From the NCBI RefSeq assembly GCF_001548095.1, contig NZ_AP014815.1, positions 2,603,656 through 2,667,655 on the forward strand: a stretch of 64,000 nt of DNA, given 5' to 3'. This DNA comes from Geminocystis sp. NIES-3708. GTDB lineage: Bacteria > Cyanobacteriota > Cyanobacteriia > Cyanobacteriales > Cyanobacteriaceae. The notes below the pieces were generated by a model. The model was not told the DNA's origin and ran no database searches. It was given only the letters and a program-made list of their open reading frames with translations. Shown here piece after piece: positions 1-8,845 of this stretch (position 1 is the first letter of the stretch; every line of letters starts with the position of its first letter). The position numbers were made by a program, and so were the translations under genes.

Positions 1-161
1 AATCTTCTATTAATAATGGTCAGGCTAAAATAATAACAGATCAAATTCCTCAACATTTGAATCGTGTTTTCTCACTGCAATTAATTACTGAATCTTTATT
101 AGAAAAAGGTATAAAAATTACTAACAATTATCAGGAAATTCCTACTTTAATCAATAGCTAG
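1..161 (+). CDS. C-terminal end of an unrecognised protein (5' partial)
   Basis: An open frame enters from the left edge and ends at TAG 159-161, giving about 52 residues. The tail contains QIPQHLNRVFSLQLITESLL and ends in NS. Codon use matches the neighbouring genes, and the frame is open across the whole visible part. No motif identifies the family, so no function is proposed. The next gene starts 266 bp downstream, so this is probably the end of its own transcription unit. Confidence 0.5.
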   Translation, partial: SSINNGQAKIITDQIPQHLNRVFSLQLITESLLEKGIKITNNYQEIPTLINS

Positions 162-427
162 AAATTAATAAAAAAGTATTTTAACATGAATTAAGGGATG
201 GACAATAATTCTAAAAATAATCTAGTTATTAGACGTATCTCTTACAAGATAACAATAATAAAATTTGTTTAAAATATCTAATGTGTTTGATTACTTAGTC
301 TGAAACTTAACTCCTGTAGCAATGAGCAGTATAAGAGTATAATAATCATAAACTGTGAACAATAAAGCTATCAGTTTCATTAGATTGATATTATATAAAC
401 ACTTATATCATTTTTGGAGAATAAATC

Positions 428-766
428 ATGAGCGAGAATTGGGAAAACCAACAACAAAATGAGCAAACTAATCAAACAGAAGGAACATCTGCTTTAAAAT
501 TAGCGAATAAAGCTCCATTATTATTTGGAAATCGTCCGATACAACCTAGTCACTTACAGATTGTAAATACATATACAACTGTAGGCAGTTTACGACCTAT
601 TACTAAAAGTGGATTAGATATTAAGGGAATGATGACTCTTTCAGGATCACGTCCTATTACAGCTAGTCATCTAAATATTAGTCAAGAATTTAAAGTTATG
701 GGTAATCGTCCTGTCGCCTCTAATCACATTGATGATGTTCTTCTTTTAATGGGTTATCTTGACTAA
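428..766 (+). CDS. Small cyanobacterial protein with four RPI-type repeats
   Basis: A 112-residue protein starting at ATG 428, with a plausible ribosome site (TGGAGA) about 8 nt upstream. After a Gln/Asn-rich head of about 20 residues it contains four ~20-residue repeats with the core [NSL]RP[IV]xxSxL/HxI: NRPIQPSHLQI, LRPITKSGLDI, SRPITASHLNI and NRPVASNHID. There is no signal peptide or membrane segment. The repeat looks like a small all-beta or solenoid scaffold, but that is inference. The gene stands alone between an unknown gene and convergent rpiA. I do not recognise a characterised family. The stop codon runs directly into a heptanucleotide array. Confidence 0.8.
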   Translation: MSENWENQQQNEQTNQTEGTSALKLANKAPLLFGNRPIQPSHLQIVNTYTTVGSLRPITKSGLDIKGMMTLSGSRPITASHLNISQEFKVMGNRPVASNHIDDVLLLMGYLD

Positions 767-791
767 GTATTAAGTATTAAGTAATAAGTAA
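764..791. repeat. Heptanucleotide tandem array, TAAGTAW x4
   Basis: Four perfect-period 7-bp units (TAAGTAT, TAAGTAT, TAAGTAA, TAAGTAA) begin at the TAA stop of the preceding gene. This matches the short tandemly repeated repetitive (STRR) sequences known from cyanobacteria. Similar arrays follow serA, the hybrid kinase, ndhH and gyrA in this window. Confidence 0.85.
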
Positions 792-812
792 TAGACTTCT
801 TCAAGAAGTCAG
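792..812. repeat. TAGACTTCTT palindrome, short repeat family
   Basis: GACTTCTT-C-AAGAAGTC (794-810) is a perfect 17-nt palindrome flanked by TA and AG. A near copy, TAGACTTCTTGCACAAGTCAG, lies at 52398-52418, and the ends of the element at 48195-48276 are related. It may act as a hairpin terminator between the convergent genes, or be a deletion product of a MITE-like element. Confidence 0.6.
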
Positions 813-896
813 GTAATAGTGATAAAAATTAATTGTTTTTGTATTTATATCTATTTTGTTTATTAGAGTTTTATTGTTAATTGCTAATTTTCTTTG

Positions 897-1601
897 TTAA
901 AATTCTCTTACTGAAGGTTTTCCGTCAATGATTTCCCCTACGAGAATGACATCAGCTACTCCCACAAATAAGCCATTTTCTAATACTCCGGGAAGGTTAT
1001 TAATTTTTGATTCTAATTCCGCAGGATTATCAATGTGATCAAATTTAACGTCAATAACTAGATTACCTTGATCTGTAACAACTGGACCTGCTTTTTTGAT
1101 ACCCATTCTTAATTCTGGTTTACCCCCTAAAGCTTCTAATTGTCGAGTTACTGGAGTTACTGCCATAGGGATAACTTCAACGGGTAATAAGAAAGTTGAA
1201 CCTAATTTATCAACTAATTTACCACCATCAACTACGACAATAAATTCATCGGCTAAACTATCCACGACTTTTTCACGGGTATGTGCCGCACCACCGCCTT
1301 TGATGAGGTTTTTTTGAGGATCAACTTCATCTGCACCATCAATGGCTACATCAATATGATCTATTGCGTCAAGAGTAGTTAAAGGAATACCATATTTTTT
1401 CGCTAAAACTTCCGCTTGAAAAGAAGTAGGCACACCGACAATATTAATTAATTCTCCTGAAGCTAATCTTTCACCGATATATTGGATAGCATAAGCAGTA
1501 GTTGAACCTGTACCTAAACCTACCACGGAGTTAGATTTTACCCTAGCAGCAGCGGCTTTACCTACTTCCTGTTTCATTACAATTACTGGATCTGTAGTCA
1601 T
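897..1601 (-). CDS. rpiA: Ribose-5-phosphate isomerase A
   Basis: Interconverts ribose 5-phosphate and ribulose 5-phosphate in the Calvin-Benson and pentose phosphate cycles; cytosolic. The 234 residues match the usual family length. RpiA signatures are in order: [12 protein letters not shown] (phosphate loop, ~residues 28-39), DGADEVDP (~90) and [11 protein letters not shown] (~102), which holds the catalytic-site Asp, Lys and Glu region. It starts at ATG with the conserved N-terminal helix. It is convergent with the small gene at 428-766 and codirectional with the universal stress protein upstream, about 140 bp apart, so cotranscription is possible but not shown. Confidence 0.97.
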   Translation of the reverse strand: MTTDPVIVMKQEVGKAAAARVKSNSVVGLGTGSTTAYAIQYIGERLASGELINIVGVPTSFQAEVLAKKYGIPLTTLDAIDHIDVAIDGADEVDPQKNLIKGGGAAHTREKVVDSLADEFIVVVDGGKLVDKLGSTFLLPVEVIPMAVTPVTRQLEALGGKPELRMGIKKAGPVVTDQGNLVIDVKFDHIDNPAELESKINNLPGVLENGLFVGVADVILVGEIIDGKPSVREF

Positions 1602-1744
1602 ATTCTATCTTTTTTTATTAATTATCAATTATTATCTGTGATTGGAGATCATTAATCAATGTAAACTTTAGCGAGAAATGATTTTACTCTAGTTCAAATT
1701 GGCAAAGAAAACAGGTAATAAGTAAAGGTTTTAAAAATTTAACC

Positions 1745-2632
1745 TTATTTGTGATCAGATTTGTGAAAAGGAAAGAAAACCACAGGAAACCAGCTACGAT
1801 GTAGCACTTCTTGAGTAAAACTTTTTACAGTCCAATCTAATAAATTATCTTGATCATCAGCAATAGCGATGGCAGTAATATCATTATTTAAAGCCGCATT
1901 GAGAGTTTCTTTTAGAGGATTACCTGTTGTAACAATAACTTCAACTTCTAAACCGAAGGATTCTAATTCTTTTTTCACCACTTCTGATTTTTGTTGTGCA
2001 TCTTTAATGGAATTTTCAACAATTAATTCTGAGCGAGAAACATCATCAATAACGACAAGAAATAAATACTTGTGCTTAACTTGACTAGGTTTTTCTTTAG
2101 CATAAAATTTAATTTGTTCGAGGAGATAACGAGCATTATCTATATCATAACAAGGCACTAACCAATAATCATTTAGTTTCTGACAACGAATTTTGATCTC
2201 TTCTGAAGTATAAACACTGATAAGTTGAGGACGCAAAATCATTACTGGAATTTTAACTTTTTTCATCAAATCTTGAGTCGTTGAGCCAAAAATCCTTTCT
2301 TGAAGAGAATTACGTAGAGGTGTACCTGTAATAATAAAATCAGGATTATATTTTTTGATAATTTTTAAAATATTATCACCAACATTTCCTGATGTTACTT
2401 CCACATTAACTTTAACTTTTTCATTCTCGTGAGTTAAACCCAAAGATAACTTTTCTTTTGCTAATTCAATTTCTTCGATATTGATACGTGGTACTTGTCC
2501 TTCCTCCCATAAAGGTACACTATGTAAAAAGGTAATTTCTGTTAAACCACTATCAGCCAATGAATTTACGTCAGTTACTAATCTTTGTAAACCATCGGTT
2601 AAATCCGTACAAACTAAACAACGCTGAAACAT
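1745..2632 (-). CDS. Tandem universal stress protein (two USP domains)
   Basis: Two UspA-like domains lie in one chain, roughly residues 1-140 and 155-295. The first carries the nucleotide-binding signature GTPLRNSLQERIFGST (G-2x-G-9x-G-S/T pattern) followed by KIPVMILRP, so it probably binds ATP. The second (LFLVVIDDVSRSELIV ... SWFPVVFFPF) lacks that glycine motif and may be structural. I start it at ATG 2632 (MFQRCLVCTDLTDGL), which fits the family N-terminus; a TTG at 2650 would add six residues. It is a soluble stress-associated protein with no known partner here. A second USP domain in this window is fused to the antiporter at 52509-54164. Confidence 0.85.
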   Translation of the reverse strand: MFQRCLVCTDLTDGLQRLVTDVNSLADSGLTEITFLHSVPLWEEGQVPRINIEEIELAKEKLSLGLTHENEKVKVNVEVTSGNVGDNILKIIKKYNPDFIITGTPLRNSLQERIFGSTTQDLMKKVKIPVMILRPQLISVYTSEEIKIRCQKLNDYWLVPCYDIDNARYLLEQIKFYAKEKPSQVKHKYLFLVVIDDVSRSELIVENSIKDAQQKSEVVKKELESFGLEVEVIVTTGNPLKETLNAALNNDITAIAIADDQDNLLDWTVKSFTQEVLHRSWFPVVFFPFHKSDHK

Positions 2633-2667
2633 AAGCTGTTTTATCTCCAATCATTTTTAATTACATC

Positions 2668-2850
2668 GTGAACTACCTAACATCAAAATCAAAGATTTAT
2701 GGCGTTGGTTTCATCTTTCATCAGCTTATATATACCTCAAAACAGATTTATTTACATCCGCCTTTTAGTTTTACTGTGCCTCCAGATGCAGAAACGGCTT
2801 CCATCCGTTTTTATTATTCTAACGACATTGAAGTTAAAATCGATGGATAA
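2668..2850 (+). CDS. Possible small protein or gene remnant
   Basis: A 60-codon frame from GTG 2668 fills the gap between two divergent genes. Its C-terminal half (PPFSFTVPPDAETASIRFYY, then SNDIEVKIDG) reads like real protein with a beta-strand pattern, while the N-terminal half is less convincing. There is no clear ribosome site before the GTG. It could be a small gene, the surviving end of a decayed one, or chance. No family recognised. Confidence 0.3.
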   Translation: MNYLTSKSKIYGVGFIFHQLIYTSKQIYLHPPFSFTVPPDAETASIRFYYSNDIEVKIDG

Positions 2851-2914
2851 TAAATCTCATTAATAACTATAATTAAAATCTCTATTACTATTCAATAATT
2901 AGCGAAATCATCAG

Positions 2915-3907
2915 ATGACTAAAAAATATCATGTTTATGGTATGGGTAATGCCTTGGTTGATATGGAGTTTAAAGTAACCCCAGAATTACTCACCCAACT
3001 AGGTATTGATAAAGGGGTAATGACTTTAATGGATGAAAATCAACAAACGGAAGTTATTAAACATTTACCCAACCCCTGGAAAAAATGCTCAGGAGGTTCG
3101 GCAGCAAATACATTAGTAGCTATAAGTCAACTAGGAGGAAAGGGTTTTTATTCTTGTAAAGTAGCCAATGATGAAGTTGGATTATTTTATCTTCAAGATT
3201 TACTAAATTGTGGATTAGATACTAACTTAAATGTAGAAAATCGCCCTACTGGTATTACTGGTAAATGTTTGGTTTTAGTTACTCCTGATGCTGATCGTAC
3301 CATGAATACTTTTCTGGGAATTACAGGAAATCTCACCATCGAAGAATTAAACGAAACAGCTTTAACAGATTCTGAGTATTTATATATTGAAGGTTATTTA
3401 GTCTCTTCACCTACCGCAAAACAAACGGCTATTTTCGCTAAAAATATAGCTGAAAAAGCCAAAGTTAAAACATCTTTTTCTTTATCAGATCCAAACATGG
3501 TAGATTTCTTTAAAGATAGTATTTTAGAAATTATTGGTAATGGAGTCGATTTATTATTTGCTAATGAAATTGAAGCCTTAAAAATAGCTAATACCGATGA
3601 TTTAACTGTAGCCATCAACTATTTTAAAAATTTAGCGAAGACTTTTGCTATTACTTGTGGAAAAAAAGGATCAATTATTTTTGATGGTGAAAATTTATTA
3701 GAAATTCCCGCTTTTCCCGTTATAGCTGTAGATACTGTTGGTGCAGGTGATATGTATGCAGGATGTTTATTATATGGTATCACTAACGGTTTAGATTGGA
3801 TTGATGCAGGAAAACTGGCTTCTTTAGCATCGGCAGAGTTAGTAACAAATTTTGGTGCTAGGCTAGATACCGATAAATTACAACAACTTTTACATAAAAT
3901 TAGGTGA
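2915..3907 (+). CDS. PfkB-family carbohydrate/nucleoside kinase (adenosine kinase-like)
   Basis: A 330-residue ribokinase-fold kinase that transfers phosphate from ATP to a sugar or nucleoside hydroxyl. It has both PfkB signatures: an N-terminal glycine-rich substrate loop [17 protein letters not shown] (~residues 60-76) and the C-terminal ATP/anion-hole motif [11 protein letters not shown] with catalytic Asp279. The N-terminus [14 protein letters not shown] resembles the adenosine-kinase-like branch seen in cyanobacteria. The substrate cannot be read from sequence. An FAD oxidoreductase follows about 90 bp downstream on the same strand. Confidence 0.88.
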   Translation: MTKKYHVYGMGNALVDMEFKVTPELLTQLGIDKGVMTLMDENQQTEVIKHLPNPWKKCSGGSAANTLVAISQLGGKGFYSCKVANDEVGLFYLQDLLNCGLDTNLNVENRPTGITGKCLVLVTPDADRTMNTFLGITGNLTIEELNETALTDSEYLYIEGYLVSSPTAKQTAIFAKNIAEKAKVKTSFSLSDPNMVDFFKDSILEIIGNGVDLLFANEIEALKIANTDDLTVAINYFKNLAKTFAITCGKKGSIIFDGENLLEIPAFPVIAVDTVGAGDMYAGCLLYGITNGLDWIDAGKLASLASAELVTNFGARLDTDKLQQLLHKIR

Positions 3908-3998
3908 TATATATTTAGCTATGAGTAATTAACTATTACTCTATTCTTCTTTTCATCTATTTTTTATTGTTTACGATCAGTTATTAATTATCAAAAAT

Positions 3999-5096
3999 AT
4001 GAGTAAAGTTATCATTATCGGTAGCGGTATTGTAGGTAGTACTATCGCCTATGAATTAAGTCATGATCCTAGCTTAGATATTACCTTAATTGATGAAAAA
4101 AATCCGGGTACAGGTTCAACTGGTGCAGCCCTAGGAATTTTGATGGCGGTAATTAGTCACAAGACAAAAGGTAGGGCATGGAAATTACGAGAATCTAGTT
4201 TACAAAGGTATAATACTTTAATCCCAGAATTAGAAACCTTAACGGGTTTACAAATTCCCTATAACACTGATGGTATTGTTAAATTACTTTTTCCTGACGA
4301 TGATTTAAACCCATGGGAAAATTTAGTCGAAATTCGCTCTCAACAAGGTTATACTCTCGATATTTGGGATAAATCTCTTTTAAAACATTATTGCCCCGAA
4401 GTTGATGTCTCTTCTTTTTTAGGAGCAGTATATTCTCCCTGCGATCGCCAAATTAATCCTACTTTTTTAACTAAAGCCTTGGTAAAAGGAGCATCATTAA
4501 AAGGGGTTAAATGTATTTTTGGCGAAAAAGTGCGAAATTTAAAAATTATTGAAGATAAGAGTAAACGTTGTCAAGAAATAACCATAGGCAATGACTCATT
4601 ATCAGCAGATTGGGTAATTTTGGCTACAGGATTAGGCACATCATCACTAATACAACCTTTAGGCTCAAAAATCGCCATTAAACCTGTTTTAGGTCAAGCA
4701 TTATTATTAAAACATACAGAATGGAAAACGAAAGAAAACTTCAATCCAGTAATTACAGGAAATGATATTCATATTGCACCGATGGGTAATGATGAATTTT
4801 GGCTAGGTGCAACGGTAGAATTTCCTAGTAATGGAGATGAAATCTTACCTGATGAAGAATTGTTACAAAATTTACAAAAAGAAGCAACAAGATTTTTTCC
4901 TAGTTTAGTTAATACTCCCATTATGTTATCGTGGACTGGTAAACGTCCTCGCCCTGAAGGTAAATCAGCTCCCATTATTGAAAAACTAGAAGATTATGAA
5001 AATATTATTCTAGCAACAGGACATTATCGCAATGGCGTATTATTAGCTCCAGCTACGGCATTATCAGTATTAGAGTTGATTAAAGAAAGTCCATAA
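3999..5096 (+). CDS. FAD-dependent oxidoreductase, DAO / glycine oxidase-like
   Basis: A 365-residue member of the D-amino-acid oxidase superfamily. The dinucleotide-binding motif VIIIGSGIVGSTIAYELS is at residues 4-21 with GSGIVG as the Rossmann glycines. The C-terminal part has the family's second FAD contact, TGHYRNGVLLAPATA. A substrate-domain strand pattern (GAVYSPCDRQINPTFLTKAL) is typical of the glycine/sarcosine oxidase group. Likely oxidation of an amine or imino acid; the substrate is uncertain. It ends 3 bp before the stop of the convergent gene at 5100. Confidence 0.85.
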   Translation: MSKVIIIGSGIVGSTIAYELSHDPSLDITLIDEKNPGTGSTGAALGILMAVISHKTKGRAWKLRESSLQRYNTLIPELETLTGLQIPYNTDGIVKLLFPDDDLNPWENLVEIRSQQGYTLDIWDKSLLKHYCPEVDVSSFLGAVYSPCDRQINPTFLTKALVKGASLKGVKCIFGEKVRNLKIIEDKSKRCQEITIGNDSLSADWVILATGLGTSSLIQPLGSKIAIKPVLGQALLLKHTEWKTKENFNPVITGNDIHIAPMGNDEFWLGATVEFPSNGDEILPDEELLQNLQKEATRFFPSLVNTPIMLSWTGKRPRPEGKSAPIIEKLEDYENIILATGHYRNGVLLAPATALSVLELIKESP

Positions 5097-5099
5097 CAG

Positions 5100-6410
5100 T
5101 TAAACTTTTGCATAAATTCGTCGCAGGAAAGACATATCTAAATTACCAAAATTCACACTAAAAGCAACATTAACTTTTTCTAAACTTCTTACTAACCATG
5201 CCGCACCATCTCGACTAAAGGATTCATAATGACTGAAAAGAATCGAAAATCTTTTTTCTAAGTAAGGTTTAACTTTGCTACAAGCTAAGGTTAATTTTAG
5301 TAAAAGACCAATAGTTTTTGTTGTACCCATGTTACTAATCATATCCATAAATACTAGATGACTAGGATTTTGAGGGCTATCTACAATCAAATAATTAAAT
5401 AATTGACTATAGGTACGCATTTTCAAAAATTCATCGGGTTTACTATTATTATATTTTGGGTACATCTGTTGTAACTTATCATATAGTCTTTTGTTGAAAC
5501 CATTTTTTCCATACTTCCCATCAATGGAGTTTATTACGTATTCATACAAATCATCTTTAAATAATTGATAGTTACGCACATCACTGGTATGAGTTAGAAA
5601 ACTACGAGACAAATCTTGATAAGAATAACCATTTTCTACAGTGCCAACATAATGTCTTAAACTTTTCCCTAAATCTCGATCACTCAATAAGGTAGGATTA
5701 CCGACGGGTTTAATGATAGGATCTTGATTTAATTCCTCTAGTTTTTGTTTTCCCGTCTGTGCTACTCTAATTTGATAAGTCACGAATTTAGATAATTTTG
5801 ACTCAAATTGTTTTTCTAGTTCTGTTTTAACTTTATAAACTGTTTGTTGTTGTTCTTTGCTACTATTAGCACCTAAAAGACAATGATCGTAAAGGTAAGG
5901 ATATCTAGTAATTAAATTACCCAACACTTCTTCATTTTTAGGACTGGTTTTTCTTTCCTGAGTTTGATAAAGAATTGTCACAAGACGTTTTAATTGTGTA
6001 TAGTAATCAGATTTCAAAAATTCTCTTACTAATTGATTCATGCGACTGGCGTAGGGTTTTCCATAACGTCTATTCATGCCAGAGGGAAGTAAGTCAAATA
6101 ATTGAACCAATTCAACTACATAACCTTGAGTTTTAGGATTTAACTGCCATCTATTAACCAGAATATGACAACAACGATTCAAAATTGAGGGGAAGGTTTC
6201 TAACGCTTGAAAATTACTGATTATTTTGGCTAAGGCTTGTATTACTTTAGGATCATCATAGTTTCTAGCCTGAATAAATAAATACCGAAATCTATCTAAC
6301 ACTTGCTCTGGTGATTGATTCTTCACACATTCTAGCAAATGATCATAAACAAACTGTTCATCGACAGTAATCTCATGGTTATGATGTTCTGATAGAGGAG
6401 TAATATTCAC
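5100..6410 (-). CDS. Conserved cyanobacterial helical protein of unknown function
   Basis: A 436-residue protein predicted mostly alpha-helical, without signal peptide or membrane segment. It contains many Arg/Tyr/Leu-rich helical stretches (FRYLFIQARNYDDPKVIQAL, FVYDHLLECVKNQS). A central segment QDPIIKPVGNPTLLSDRDLG may be a linker between two helical halves. The start is GTG 6410 (MNITPLSEHH). The sequence has the feel of a lineage-conserved cyanobacterial hypothetical, but I recognise no catalytic motif and propose no function. It is divergent from murF, with a 156-bp shared upstream region. Confidence 0.75.
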   Translation of the reverse strand: MNITPLSEHHNHEITVDEQFVYDHLLECVKNQSPEQVLDRFRYLFIQARNYDDPKVIQALAKIISNFQALETFPSILNRCCHILVNRWQLNPKTQGYVVELVQLFDLLPSGMNRRYGKPYASRMNQLVREFLKSDYYTQLKRLVTILYQTQERKTSPKNEEVLGNLITRYPYLYDHCLLGANSSKEQQQTVYKVKTELEKQFESKLSKFVTYQIRVAQTGKQKLEELNQDPIIKPVGNPTLLSDRDLGKSLRHYVGTVENGYSYQDLSRSFLTHTSDVRNYQLFKDDLYEYVINSIDGKYGKNGFNKRLYDKLQQMYPKYNNSKPDEFLKMRTYSQLFNYLIVDSPQNPSHLVFMDMISNMGTTKTIGLLLKLTLACSKVKPYLEKRFSILFSHYESFSRDGAAWLVRSLEKVNVAFSVNFGNLDMSFLRRIYAKV

Positions 6411-6566
6411 GGCTTTTCATGGTATGGTATATTTTGGTTTACAGTTTCTTTATTTACTATATTAAAGCAATTGTAAAGATTTGCTCTCTGTTTAATTACC
6501 TAAATTTTACTATCAATTATTATTTTTATTCTCAGCTAAATTACTGAAATTTTATTTTTATTTTTT

Positions 6567-7940
6567 ATGAAAGTTTTTGCTAATCTTCAATCTATCCGTG
6601 AAATTACTGAGGCTCATGAATTTAATATGAGTGTGGATATTTTAAAGAAAGAATGTTATGGAATTAGTACAGATACTCGTAATCTTAAATCAGGAGAAAT
6701 TTTTTTAGCTTTAGAAGGTGAAAATTTTAATGGTCATCACTTTCTCAATCAAGCAATAGATTTAGGTGCAATGGCTTTAATAACTCAAGAAAACTATCCT
6801 CCTTTAACATCAACAAATATTCCAGAGTTTAAAGTAAAAGATACTCTTCAAGCTTATCAAAATATCGCTCATTGGTGGAGAGAAACCTTTGATATACCTG
6901 TTATTGGTGTAACAGGTTCGGTGGGTAAAACTACCACCAAAGAATTAATTACGGCGGTGTTAAATACTCAGGGAAAAGTCTTAAAAACTGAGGGTAATTA
7001 CAACAATGAAATTGGTGTTCCAAAGACTCTTTTACAAATAGATAAAAGTCATCAATATGCCGTGATTGAAATGGCTATGAGAGGTGCGGGAGAAATCGCC
7101 TTATTAACAGAAATTGTCAACCCAAAGATTGGAGTAATTACCAATGTAGGAACGGCACATATTGGAAGATTAGGTTCACGAGAAGCCATTGCAAAAGCTA
7201 AATGTGAGTTGTTAGCAAAAATGAATAATTCTGGGGTTGCAATTCTCAATGGAGATAATGATTTATTAATTAAAACTGCTGCTGATATTTGGCATGGTGA
7301 GACTATTACTTATGGTTTAAAATCAGGAAATTTTCGGGGAGAATTGGTAGATTCTTATACCCTCAAAATTGATCATAAATTGTATCCTTTACCTTTAATG
7401 GGTGAGCATAATGCTCTTAATTATTTAGGTGCGATCGCAACAGCTAAAGTATTGGGTATAGATTTGAGCATTTTAGAAGCAGGAATTGAAGTTGTTTTAC
7501 CAAAAGGCAGGGCAAAACGTCATTTATTAGATAATGATATAGAAGTGTTAGATGAAACTTATAATGCTGGTTTAGAATCTATGATTGCCGCATTACATTT
7601 ACTTAAACAAACCGAAGGTAAACGTCATATCGCAGTTTTAGGCACAATGAAAGAATTAGGAGAATACGCTTCTCAACTTCATCGACAAGTGGGAGAAACG
7701 GTAAAAAGTTTAAATCTTGATATGTTGTTAATTTTAGCTGATGAAGAAATTACTAAAACCATGGGAGAGGGGGCGAAAGGTATTCCTTCAGCAATTTTCA
7801 CTGATCATCAAGAGTTATTGCAATATTTACAAGAAATAGTTGAAAGTGGCGATCGCATTTTATTTAAGGCTTCTAATTCCGTCGGTTTGAGTAAAGTTGT
7901 CGATGAGTTTGTCAATGTCAATAATTTTAATGGTCAATAA
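6567..7940 (+). CDS. murF: UDP-N-acetylmuramoyl-tripeptide--D-alanyl-D-alanine ligase
   Basis: Adds D-Ala-D-Ala to the UDP-MurNAc-tripeptide, the last cytoplasmic step of the peptidoglycan stem. 457 residues, normal for MurF. The N-terminal domain has STDTRNLKSGEIFLALEGENFNGH (residues 34-57, MurE/F-type substrate domain; shown here as consecutive motifs STDTRNL and GEIFLALEGE). The ATP loop GSVGKTT is at 117-123, and EGNYNNEIGVP and NVGTAHIG follow as in Mur ligases, with the C-terminal domain from about 325. A DUF4340 gene follows 52 bp downstream on the same strand. murD is elsewhere in the window (31084). Confidence 0.97.
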   Translation: MKVFANLQSIREITEAHEFNMSVDILKKECYGISTDTRNLKSGEIFLALEGENFNGHHFLNQAIDLGAMALITQENYPPLTSTNIPEFKVKDTLQAYQNIAHWWRETFDIPVIGVTGSVGKTTTKELITAVLNTQGKVLKTEGNYNNEIGVPKTLLQIDKSHQYAVIEMAMRGAGEIALLTEIVNPKIGVITNVGTAHIGRLGSREAIAKAKCELLAKMNNSGVAILNGDNDLLIKTAADIWHGETITYGLKSGNFRGELVDSYTLKIDHKLYPLPLMGEHNALNYLGAIATAKVLGIDLSILEAGIEVVLPKGRAKRHLLDNDIEVLDETYNAGLESMIAALHLLKQTEGKRHIAVLGTMKELGEYASQLHRQVGETVKSLNLDMLLILADEEITKTMGEGAKGIPSAIFTDHQELLQYLQEIVESGDRILFKASNSVGLSKVVDEFVNVNNFNGQ

Positions 7941-7992
7941 AAGATTAACGAAAAGAAGTCTAATATTAAGTATCTAAATCTATTTTTAGCTC

Positions 7993-8580
7993 ATGAAATT
8001 TAATCGTACGACAATATTTTTAGTAATCTTGGCATTAGGTTTAACCGCATTTGTTTTTTTGAGAGAAATAAAAGATCAGGGATTTGATATTACTCCAAAG
8101 ATACAAAATCAAAATGAAGGGGAAAAAATTTTTACTTTCGATACCAATGATATTAAAAATATTACAATTAAAATTAATGACAAAAAAATTAGTTTTGAGA
8201 AAATCAAAAACAAAAATCAGTCTTGGCAAATGACACAACCAGAAAAAATAATTGCTAGTAATGCGGCAATATCTTTTCTGATAAATTTATTTAGTCAAGC
8301 AGAAAATAAAGTAGAAATTCCTTCAACTAAAGAAAAACGACAAGAGTTTGGTTTAGATATATCTCAATATCAAATTTGGTTAACTTTAAATAATGGTGAA
8401 GAATATCATATGATTCTGGGTAAATCGAATTTTGATAATACTCAAATTTATGCGGAAGTAACATTTCCAAAATCTGTTAAATCTCAACAAAATATTTTTC
8501 TAGTTTCTAAAAGTTTTCAATATGCCATTGAAAGAGATTTTGAAGAATGGAAAGCACTTAATGATGATTTTTCTAACTAA
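7993..8580 (+). CDS. DUF4340-domain membrane-anchored protein
   Basis: A 195-residue protein with an N-terminal transmembrane anchor (TTIFLVILALGLTAFVFL, residues 6-23) followed by an extracytoplasmic domain. FTFDTNDIKNITIKINDKKI and WQMTQPEKIIASNAAISFLI are typical of DUF4340, which elsewhere accompanies GldG/ABC-type gliding or export systems. Here no ABC partner is adjacent; the gene sits just behind murF and may be cotranscribed with it. Role unknown, probably periplasmic. Confidence 0.75.
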   Translation: MKFNRTTIFLVILALGLTAFVFLREIKDQGFDITPKIQNQNEGEKIFTFDTNDIKNITIKINDKKISFEKIKNKNQSWQMTQPEKIIASNAAISFLINLFSQAENKVEIPSTKEKRQEFGLDISQYQIWLTLNNGEEYHMILGKSNFDNTQIYAEVTFPKSVKSQQNIFLVSKSFQYAIERDFEEWKALNDDFSN

Positions 8581-8799
8581 GATTTTCTTCTGTCAAATTG
8601 GGGTAATCTGATTTCGATATAAATTTGTTGGCAAAAATGAGACTAAAAGACTAGGAGGAAATTGACTTAAAAATTATTAAAATTAATTTTCCACAATTGT
8701 TTATCACATTTTATTCTTTCGGTGGGTAAAATTTTATGTGTCATCAGTCTTAAACTTTTATTTCTCAAAGTTTTTTACATCTAACTGAGGTGAGGTAAT

Positions 8800-8825
8800 G
8801 TTGGGTTTTAAGGATTCAACCCAAC
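8800..8825. repeat. GTTGGGTT...AACCCAAC intergenic palindrome
   Basis: An 8-bp perfect stem (8800-8807 and 8818-8825) with a 10-nt loop, followed by CTAC. Palindromes of the GTTGGGTT/AACCCAACCTAC type are scattered between genes in many cyanobacterial genomes. It lies between the convergent ends of the DUF4340 and GT9 genes and could serve as a hairpin terminator for either strand. Confidence 0.6.
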
Positions 8826-8845
8826 CTACAATTAATTTTATGATG

